Source of the DNA: Alphaproteobacteria bacterium
GTDB taxonomy: Bacteria; Pseudomonadota; Alphaproteobacteria; Thalassobaculales; Thalassobaculaceae
Direction: 5' to 3'
DNA length: 5,507 bases
Assembly (NCBI GenBank): GCA_028822575.1
Contig: JAPKDN010000237.1
Span: 1 to 5,507, forward strand
Within the stretch, counting starts at the first letter, position 1. Each line of letters begins with the position of its first letter. The position numbers and the translations under genes were made by a program. Shown here piece after piece: positions 1 through 5,507 of this stretch. The notes beneath the pieces are model-generated. The model saw only the letters and a list, made by a program, of their open reading frames with translations. It did no database searches and had not been told where the DNA came from.

Positions 1-168
1 GGGGCTAATTGCTGGCTTAGGGGTGCGTTAGTTGTCTTTTTAGCTCCAGCTTTCGCTGGAGCGACGGGTGCTGGTGTGTCGTGTCTTTTCGTGCCCCATT
101 CAGGTATCGAGAAGACCCCTCTCGGGGCGAATGGTTCCTGAGTTTTGACTTCCTGATCGGTCGCGGCT
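1..168. other. Non-coding stretch downstream of the aldolase gene
   Basis: No supported gene lies here. It follows the 3' end of the minus-strand aldolase gene and runs to the window edge. It holds a REP-like palindrome (43-62) and a weaker nested structure: an outer 6-bp arm pair (96-101 with 129-134) around an inner hairpin, CCCC-TCTC-GGGG (116-127). On the minus strand the inner hairpin has a GAGA (GNRA) loop. Neither structure is followed by a T-tract on either strand, so a classical intrinsic terminator is not shown. One minus-strand frame is open from inside the aldolase gene to the window edge, but it has no start codon with a ribosome binding site. Confidence 0.6.
43..62. repeat. REP-like palindrome with GAAA/TTTC loop
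   Basis: A perfect 8-bp inverted repeat, GCTCCAGC and GCTGGAGC, flanks a four-base loop (TTTC on plus, GAAA on minus). The core and its flank (GACGGG on the plus side) resemble the short dispersed palindromes of many alphaproteobacteria, built as C-rich arm, GCTTTCGC centre, G-rich arm, then GACGG. Such elements typically translate as PAKAG on one strand and PAFAG on the other. Here the minus strand reads PVAPAKAGAKK and the plus strand LLAPAFAGATG, which fits. Its place just after a gene end also fits. Only one copy is in the window, so its repeat nature is inferred from memory of such elements. Confidence 0.5.
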
Positions 169-939
169 TCAGCCCTTGAACCGCTTGGCCAATTTGTCGG
201 CCTCGCGGGCCAGGATGTTGGCATCGATACCACAGGCCACGAAGGTAAAGTCCTCGTCCAGCCACATCTGTGCCTGATCTGCGTCGGCGGTCAGGATGCC
301 CGAGGCCTTGCCGGTGCTGGCGACCCGGCGACGGCCGTCCTTGATGGCCTGGATCACATCGGGATGGTTGCGGTCCGTGAGGTGCCCGAGCGCCGCGCCG
401 AGATCGGCGGGGCCGATGAACACGCCGTCGATGCCGTCGACCTCCGCGATCGCCTCGATATTATCCAGACCCTCTTGGGTTTCGACCTGTACAAGTAGGC
501 AAATATCGTCAGAAGCCTTGGCGTGATAGTCGCTCATGCGGCCATAGCGATTGGCACGGATGCCGCCGGCGACGCCCCGGGTACCGGCCAACGGATAGCG
601 GGTCGCGGTGACCGCCGCCTGGGCCTCGGCCGGGGTGCTGACCATCGGTACCAGGAGCGAGCGCGCGCCGATATCCAGCAGCTTCTTAAAGATCACCTGG
701 TCATTCCACGGCGGTCGCACGACAGGGGTCGTCACGGTGGACCGGTCCACGGCCATCAGCTGTGGCAGGATCTCGCGCACGTCGCTTGGCGAATGCTCGC
801 AATCCAGAAGCAGCCAGTCGAAATCGCTGTCGGCCAACAGATCGGCGACCATCGGGCTGCCGAAGGTCGACCAGAAGCCGATTTGTTGGCGCTTTTCGGC
901 GAGCGCGCGCTTGAAGAGGTTCGGGCCGATCTCGATCAT
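169..939 (-). CDS. HpcH/HpaI-family 2-keto-3-deoxy-acid aldolase
   Basis: Predicted cytosolic, metal-dependent class II pyruvate aldolase of 256 residues, normal for the family (HpaI, GarL, RhmA/YfaU). These enzymes split 2-keto-3-deoxy or 4-hydroxy-2-keto acids into pyruvate, or a related 2-keto acid, and an aldehyde. Visible motifs are the LLLDCEH segment with the likely base H49, R75 in VVRPPW (substrate carboxylate), GTRG at 119-122, metal ligand E153 in QVET, and metal ligand D179 in FIGPADL. The ATG start at 937-939 has a GGAG five bases upstream (945-948). It is the last gene of the apparent operon, 43 nt after the broken PAS-like gene and downstream of a sugar-acid dehydratase, so its substrate is probably the dehydratase product. 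The family is secure. The substrate (2-keto-3-deoxy-pentonate, -rhamnonate, -glucarate or other) cannot be chosen from sequence. Confidence 0.93.
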   Translation of the reverse strand: MIEIGPNLFKRALAEKRQQIGFWSTFGSPMVADLLADSDFDWLLLDCEHSPSDVREILPQLMAVDRSTVTTPVVRPPWNDQVIFKKLLDIGARSLLVPMVSTPAEAQAAVTATRYPLAGTRGVAGGIRANRYGRMSDYHAKASDDICLLVQVETQEGLDNIEAIAEVDGIDGVFIGPADLGAALGHLTDRNHPDVIQAIKDGRRRVASTGKASGILTADADQAQMWLDEDFTFVACGIDANILAREADKLAKRFKG

Positions 940-982
940 GTCTGCTCCGTTGGTACTGACGCGCGGCTTGGACTTGGAATGC

Positions 983-1552
983 CTAAGCTACGCTGACGCG
1001 GCGTGACTCGTTGATATAACTGCGTTCCTCGCGATAGTCGATGTCGAAAGGAACCGCCTCATGCTTTTCCATTGCCGTCAATTCACCCATGAGGTCGATC
1101 CGCGCGAGATGGCGAGTATCCGGCTGGCTAGCGCCGATATCGAAGACACCGATCGTGTCCGTCAAACGAAAGTCAGGCATGTCCGAGAGCCTGTCCAGGC
1201 ACTCCAGGCGCCCCTCGAAGACCGAGACCACGGCCCCGATAATTTGGCCCTGTTGATCAGCGCCAATGACCGGCAGATAGATCGAGTGGTAGCCTTAGAT
1301 TTCGCCTTTGTCCAACATCACCCGGCGCCGTTTGTAACCCCCGCAGGTCATTCCGGTGATCGCTGAATAAAAGGCTCTATAGGTCGGTTTATCCTTGGGC
1401 TCGTAGTGGTCGAAACAATTGACGACGGTCATGTTTCGCCTCAGCACATCCTTCAATTGATCCGGTCCGATGTCTATGCGTGACGGAACGACCCCACCGG
1501 CCGTTTCCTGGGCCTCGGTATAGATCTCGAAAAATCTCTTTATTGGATTCAA
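983..1552 (-). pseudogene. PAS-like (PAS_5-type) protein gene with one in-frame stop
   Basis: A single reading frame of 189 codons plus stop, broken only by TAA at 1295-1297 (codon 86). The first part (1552-1298) gives 85 residues, including VPSRIDIGPDQLKDVL and a following strand-rich segment, which resembles the N-terminal half of alphaproteobacterial PAS_5 domains. After the stop the same frame continues as GYHSIYLPVIGADQQGQIIGAVV, the usual PAS end strand pattern (YLP, then G, then IIG), and then a tail ending at TAG 983-985. The start is TTG at 1550-1552, backed by a strong GGGGAGGA six bases upstream. It lies 37 nt after the dehydratase gene and 43 nt before the aldolase gene. Such proteins are usually small sensory or unknown single-domain proteins; no ligand or role is claimed. 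The break could be a recent nonsense mutation, a sequencing error or readthrough. No ribosome binding site is seen for restart at GTG 1229-1231. Confidence 0.65.
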
Positions 1553-1558
1553 ATCTGG

Positions 1559-1566
1559 TCCTCCCC
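1559..1566 (-). promoter_or_regulatory. Ribosome binding site supporting a TTG start
   Basis: GGGGAGGA on the minus strand sits six bases before TTG 1550-1552. It is the strongest Shine-Dalgarno match in the operon and decides this non-ATG start for the PAS-like gene. It also shows that the gene was built to be translated efficiently before the internal stop arose. Confidence 0.7.
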
Positions 1567-1589
1567 GATGGGGTTTGGTGTCGTTGATG

Positions 1590-3314
<1,725 letters not shown>

Positions 3315-3321
3315 TGGTGTT

Positions 3322-3327
3322 CTCCCT
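3322..3327 (-). promoter_or_regulatory. Ribosome binding site fixing the dehydratase start
   Basis: AGGGAG on the minus strand lies seven bases before ATG 3312-3314. It favours this start over the upstream in-frame ATG at 3429-3431, whose extra 39 residues would be translated from the 38-bp tandem repeat and do not look like a family N-terminus. Confidence 0.75.
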
Positions 3328-3330
3328 AGG

Positions 3331-3406
3331 CAACCGGACGGCGGTGCGGATTGGTTCTTGGTGTCTTTCAACCGAACGGCGGCGTCGATTCGTTCCTGGC
3401 ATATTT
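3331..3406. repeat. Two diverged copies of a 38-bp tandem repeat in the dehydratase leader
   Basis: Unit 1 (3331-3368) and unit 2 (3369-3406) abut and match at 29 of 38 positions by hand alignment. Both begin CAACCG on the plus strand, share ACGGCGG and GATT, and end TTT. A weaker third copy may start at 3407 (CAACAGGATGG). The unit length is not a multiple of three and the region lies before the chosen start, so it is leader or promoter DNA rather than protein repeat. On the minus strand, TTGAAA (a possible -35-like hexamer) occurs at each repeat junction. Possible roles are tandem regulator sites or a chance duplication; no regulator gene is in the window. Confidence 0.6.
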
Positions 3407-3433
3407 CAACAGGATGGGCGCGCCGGCGCAAAC

Positions 3434-3931
3434 TCAGGTGGTGGGTTTAGCGATATATTTTTCAAGCGTGATTTCGAAGGGCTCGAAACCGAAGGTGCGG
3501 TAGGCCGCGATCGCCGGGCCGTTGCGCGCGAGAGAACCGATCGATAGGCGCCAGGCGCCGCTGGCGATCAGATGTTGCTCCATCGCGTAAAGCAGATGTT
3601 GGGCGATGTCCTTGCCGCGCCGCTCGGGGTTGACGAAGAGATCCGAGATATAGCCGTGCTCGCGAAATTCCATATATTGCAATTGATCTTCGTCGATGAT
3701 CATCCAACCGGCGATCATGCCGACCAGTTCTTCCTCGAAAACCGCGACGAGGATTGCGCCACCAAAATTTTTGGCGGCGTCTATCACGCGCTTGTATTGG
3801 AAATCGGCGACTTCCATACCGGGACGACGGCTTGGATGCAGGACCCGCTCGTAATCCTGCAAGCGCCGCAACATTTCGATCAGGACTTCGTTGTCGCTTT
3901 CATCCGCTGGTCGGACGAAGACCTCGCTCAT
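3434..3931 (-). CDS. GNAT-family N-acetyltransferase
   Basis: Predicted cytosolic acetyl-CoA-dependent acyltransferase of 165 residues, a usual length for a single GNAT domain. The order of elements fits the fold: an N-terminal strand (EVFVRPADESD) and helices, a central hairpin (AILVAVFEEELVGMIAGWMII), motif A (YISDLFVNPERRGKDIAQHLL, 94-114) and motif B (NGPAIAAYRTFGFEPFEI, 137-154). In motif A the pyrophosphate-binding loop reads R105-G-K-D108-I-A110, so the second conserved glycine is aspartate. The ATG start at 3929-3931 has AGGAG at 3944-3948 with a long 12-base spacer. It is 119 nt upstream of the dehydratase gene on the same strand, so co-transcription is possible but not shown. The acceptor substrate (amine, amino acid, antibiotic or protein) cannot be told from sequence. 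Confidence 0.87.
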   Translation of the reverse strand: MSEVFVRPADESDNEVLIEMLRRLQDYERVLHPSRRPGMEVADFQYKRVIDAAKNFGGAILVAVFEEELVGMIAGWMIIDEDQLQYMEFREHGYISDLFVNPERRGKDIAQHLLYAMEQHLIASGAWRLSIGSLARNGPAIAAYRTFGFEPFEITLEKYIAKPTT

Positions 3932-4058
3932 GCTTCTATCTTGCTCCTAATGCCTTGGTTGCCCTCATGTCTTGCCTCGCCGTCCTTTGGTTTAAGCTCG
4001 AGCGAGGTTCTTTTACGATCATTTTACCACCGCCAACGGGCGACGAAAAGAGATCACG

Positions 4059-4094
4059 GTGGCGTCCATGCATGAAAGATGCCACGCGTTTTTT
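4059..4094 (+). terminator. Terminator-like hairpin plus T6 in the divergent region
   Basis: Arms GTGGCGTC (4059-4066) and GATGCCAC (4078-4085) can form an 8-bp stem with one G-U pair around an 11-base loop containing the palindrome CATGCATG. Three bases later there is a run of six T (4089-4094). This has the shape of a rho-independent terminator for plus-strand transcription, but no plus-strand gene is seen before it. It could attenuate the cytochrome transcript, end an unseen small RNA, or be chance. The T-run also sits in the loop of a small hairpin GCGTT/AACGC (4086-4099). Confidence 0.35.
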
Positions 4095-4147
4095 AACGCC
4101 ATGCAATCGTTTGTTGCGCGGGGTTAGCGGATGTCATCAGCGTTTCG

Positions 4148-4177
4148 TTGAATAAGACGCGAGATGTCCCCATATCA
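4148..4177 (+). promoter_or_regulatory. Weak candidate promoter for the cytochrome gene
   Basis: TTGAAT (4148-4153) and ATATCA (4172-4177) are spaced by 18 bases and lie 37 bases before the cytochrome start. The -10-like box is poor, and alphaproteobacterial promoters are hard to call by eye, so this is only a candidate. Confidence 0.2.
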
Positions 4178-4201
4178 ACGTAGGTTTAAATCATCCAGCA
4201 G

Positions 4202-4207
4202 AGGGAG
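4202..4207 (+). promoter_or_regulatory. Ribosome binding site fixing the cytochrome start
   Basis: AGGGAG lies seven bases before ATG 4215. The earlier in-frame ATG at 4164 has no comparable site and would put 17 extra polar residues before the signal peptide, so 4215 is preferred. Confidence 0.7.
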
Positions 4208-4214
4208 CTTGGGG

Positions 4215-4682
4215 ATGACGTTTTCGAGAACAGTAGTTCGCGGGGTGCTCGTCGCCTCGGCTATGGTTGTGGGACTCGTGGGAACGAGTGGAACATTCGC
4301 CCTGGCCGGAGATACCAAGGCCGGTGAGAAGGTTTTCAGGAAATGCGCGGCCTGCCATTCGTTGAAAGCGGGAAAAAAGAAGATTGGGCCTTCATTGCAT
4401 GGATTTTATGGTCAAACGGCCGGAACCTTCGTGGATTCCAAGGGTAATAAGTTCAAACATTCCAAAGATTTGGCAGCCGCCGGTGCCGCTGGCCTTGTAT
4501 GGGACGCCGAGACTTTCGCTGGCTATATAGCCAAGCCCAAGCCCTATATAGGGGAAATCATCGGCAAGAAAAAAGCCAAAACCAAGATGGCTTTTCCGGG
4601 GCTCAAAAAAGCCAAGGACGTTGAAAACCTAATTGCCTATCTCGAGCCCTATGCCAACGGGAAGAAGGAAGGTAAGAAATAG
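4215..4682 (+). CDS. Exported class I c-type cytochrome (cytochrome c2-like)
   Basis: Predicted periplasmic monohaem electron carrier of 155 residues. Residues 1-31 form a Sec signal peptide: basic start (R5, R9), hydrophobic core VLVASAMVVGLVG, and cleavage likely after ALA, leaving a mature protein of about 124 residues beginning GDTKAGE. The haem site is C44-A-A-C47-H48, H48 being the proximal ligand; M125 in KTKMAFPGL is the likely distal ligand. IGPSLHGFYG (57-66) and the C-terminal helix (DVENLIAYLEPY) are typical of mitochondrial/c2-type class I cytochromes. Compared with the short c2 form, a Lys-rich stretch of roughly nine residues (about 113-122, GEIIGKKKAK) precedes the Met ligand, and the protein ends GKKEGKK, so it is probably strongly basic. 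Likely partners are the bc1 complex and a terminal oxidase or dehydrogenase, but nothing nearby identifies one. It is divergent from the acetyltransferase gene and convergent with the CoA-transferase gene. Confidence 0.92.
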   Translation: MTFSRTVVRGVLVASAMVVGLVGTSGTFALAGDTKAGEKVFRKCAACHSLKAGKKKIGPSLHGFYGQTAGTFVDSKGNKFKHSKDLAAAGAAGLVWDAETFAGYIAKPKPYIGEIIGKKKAKTKMAFPGLKKAKDVENLIAYLEPYANGKKEGKK

Positions 4683-4697
4683 AATTTGTTGAACGGA

Positions 4698-4738
4698 GGT
4701 CGGTGCCTATCGCACTGGCCCCCGCTTTCGTCTAGCGG
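4698..4738. terminator. Two hairpins between convergent genes, possible bidirectional terminator
   Basis: Hairpin 1 has arms GGTCGGTGC (4698-4706) and GCACTGGCC (4712-4720), nine pairs with two G-U, and a CTATC loop. Hairpin 2 has arms CCGCT (4722-4726) and AGCGG (4734-4738) around a seven-base loop. They fill the short gap between the 3' ends of the cytochrome and CoA-transferase genes, where terminators are expected. Neither is followed by a clear T-tract on either strand, so efficiency is uncertain. Confidence 0.45.
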
Positions 4739-4746
4739 TAAAATCC

Positions 4747-5454
4747 TCAAAGCGGCGGTGCGATAAGTTCCTTGCAATCCGCCGCCCGGGTCAAGGCCGG
4801 CTCTGTAACCGCCTGCAATGATTCTAACGTGATGCCCGGCACCATCTCACGCACGACCAGGCCAGTGTCGGTGACGTCGATCACTGCGAGATCTGTGAAG
4901 ATCCGCTTCACGCAACCGGCGGAAGTCAGAGGGTAGGAACATTTGTCGACGATTTTTGGCTCACCCTTGCGGGTGACGTGATCGGTCATAACCCAAACCT
5001 GCTTGGCGCCCGCCGCTAGGTCCATCGCGCCGCCGACCCCGGGGGGGAATGTTGGATTATCGGTCGTCCAATTGGCCAGATCACCGGTGCCGGACACCTG
5101 AAACGCGCCCAGCATGGCGATATCGATATGGCCACCCCTTATCATCGCGAAGGCGTCGGAATGCACGAAATAGGCACCGCCCGGCGACATGGTCACGGGC
5201 TGTTTGCCGGCATTCACCAAATCCGGGTCCTCTTCGCCCTCGGGAGGGCGTGGTCCGAAGCCGAGGACGCCGTTCTCGCTATGCAGGACGATCTCGCGAT
5301 CCTCGGGCAGGTGGTCGGCACATTGGGTCGGAATGCCGATGCCAAGGTTCACATAGCTGCCGTCGGGAATTTCCCGTGCCGCCCGCCAGGCCAGTTGCTT
5401 ACGCGAGAGTTTGTTTGGGGCCGCCTGGCCCGCGTCCACCGTTTCAACCGCCAT
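4747..5454 (-). CDS. pcaJ: 3-oxoacid/3-oxoadipate CoA-transferase subunit B (PcaJ-like)
   Basis: Predicted cytosolic beta subunit of a two-subunit family I CoA-transferase, 235 residues, slightly longer than typical PcaJ/ScoB because of an N-terminal extension of about 15 residues. The enzyme moves CoA from succinyl-CoA to a 3-oxoacid such as 3-oxoadipate or acetoacetate. The catalytic glutamate is E60 in HSENGVLGFGP. Also visible are NLGIGIPT (36-43), RGGHIDIAMLGAFQVS (106-121), the GVGGAMDLAAGAKQVWV segment (139-155) and the PcaJ-like KCSYPLTSAGCVKRIFTDLAVID (171-193). ATG 5452-5454 is chosen because GGGAG (5462-5466) lies seven bases upstream; an ATG at 5497-5499 in the same frame has no visible site. 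The alpha subunit, expected immediately upstream, would lie beyond the right edge. The family is secure; 3-oxoadipate versus acetoacetate as substrate is my judgement from overall resemblance, so the symbol is tentative. Confidence 0.88.
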   Translation of the reverse strand: MAVETVDAGQAAPNKLSRKQLAWRAAREIPDGSYVNLGIGIPTQCADHLPEDREIVLHSENGVLGFGPRPPEGEEDPDLVNAGKQPVTMSPGGAYFVHSDAFAMIRGGHIDIAMLGAFQVSGTGDLANWTTDNPTFPPGVGGAMDLAAGAKQVWVMTDHVTRKGEPKIVDKCSYPLTSAGCVKRIFTDLAVIDVTDTGLVVREMVPGITLESLQAVTEPALTRAADCKELIAPPL

Positions 5455-5461
5455 GACATCA

Positions 5462-5466
5462 CTCCC
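5462..5466 (-). promoter_or_regulatory. Ribosome binding site fixing the CoA-transferase B start
   Basis: GGGAG on the minus strand sits seven bases before ATG 5452-5454 and supports that start over the ATG at 5497-5499. A TGA (on the minus strand at 5459-5461) overlaps the spacer and could be the stop of an upstream gene in another frame, but too little of that frame is in the window to tell. Confidence 0.6.
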
Positions 5467-5507
5467 AAAAATAGTCCGATCGCAGCGCACTGTAAGCATT
5501 GTCGGGC

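Larger units (their letters stand above)
3932..4214. other. Divergent intergenic region between acetyltransferase and cytochrome genes
   Basis: It must contain the start signals of two genes transcribed away from each other. Visible elements are an 8-bp palindrome GCTCGAGC (3996-4003), two TTTTAC boxes exactly 11 bp apart (4011-4016 and 4022-4027; GTAAAA on minus), a terminator-like hairpin pointing rightwards (4059-4094) and a TTGAAT hexamer (4148-4153), 18 bases upstream of ATATCA (4172-4177), that could be a weak promoter for the cytochrome. No open frame here has a convincing start and ribosome binding site. Confidence 0.5.

Noticed and set aside
17..265. Minus-strand open frame of 82 codons overlapping the aldolase 3' end
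   Set aside because: It is mostly out-of-frame sequence of the aldolase gene plus the non-coding tail, with no ribosome binding site and an Arg/Pro/Gly-rich composition typical of a shadow frame.
983..1231. Separate 82-residue gene starting at GTG 1231
   Set aside because: It is in the same frame as the preceding PAS-like half, has no ribosome binding site, and would start in the middle of the PAS end strand, so it is the tail of a broken gene.
3315..3431. 39-residue N-terminal extension of the dehydratase
   Set aside because: The upstream ATG at 3429-3431 would translate the 38-bp tandem repeat, whose length breaks the frame from copy to copy; a good ribosome binding site and the family N-terminus point to 3314.
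3572..4155. Plus-strand open frames of 167 and 133 codons antisense to the acetyltransferase
   Set aside because: They mirror a well-supported GNAT gene, have no ribosome binding sites and show no recognisable domain.
4072..4155. Small open frame of 27 codons (starts MKDATRFL) in the divergent region
   Set aside because: No ribosome binding site precedes it, it spans the terminator-like hairpin, and nothing supports translation.
4718..4792. A complete tRNA-Glu gene
   Set aside because: Only the first arm resembles tRNA-Glu; no anticodon arm, T-loop (GGTTCGAATCC) or matching acceptor 3' strand is present, and the span overlaps the CoA-transferase coding end.

Overview
The window looks like chromosomal DNA from a GC-rich, aerobic alphaproteobacterium, possibly Rhodospirillales-like. 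This is inferred from family resemblance only: a cytochrome c2-type protein, a PcaJ-like CoA-transferase subunit, a PAS_5-like protein and a REP-like palindrome. No rRNA, intact tRNA, CRISPR array or transposase gene is visible.

Layout. Positions 1-168 are non-coding and hold a REP-like palindrome. From 3931 down to 169 four genes run on the minus strand in this transcription order: a GNAT acetyltransferase (3931-3434), an IlvD/Edd-family sugar-acid dehydratase (3314-1590), a PAS-like gene broken by one in-frame TAA (1552-983), and an HpcH/HpaI-family 2-keto-3-deoxy-acid aldolase (939-169). The last three are separated by only 37 and 43 nt and look like one operon. The 119-nt gap before the dehydratase carries two diverged copies of a 38-bp tandem repeat. 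A divergent intergenic region (3932-4214) separates this cluster from a plus-strand gene for an exported c-type cytochrome (4215-4682). A 64-nt gap with two hairpins follows. A convergent minus-strand gene for CoA-transferase subunit B (5454-4747) comes last; its partner subunit is not in the window.

How the genes work together. The dehydratase and aldolase fit consecutive steps of a non-phosphorylative sugar-acid route: aldonate or similar acid to 2-keto-3-deoxy acid, then to pyruvate (or a related 2-keto acid) plus an aldehyde. The exact sugar acid cannot be read from sequence. The CoA-transferase points to 3-oxoacid or 3-oxoadipate use, and the cytochrome to periplasmic electron transfer; neither is obviously linked to the sugar-acid operon.

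Most notable observations: the single in-frame stop that splits an otherwise intact PAS-like gene inside the operon, the 38-bp tandem repeat in the dehydratase leader, and a Gly-to-Asp change in the acetyl-CoA-binding loop of the GNAT protein. I found no convincing evidence of a wholly new system; the rest is ordinary metabolic gene content.
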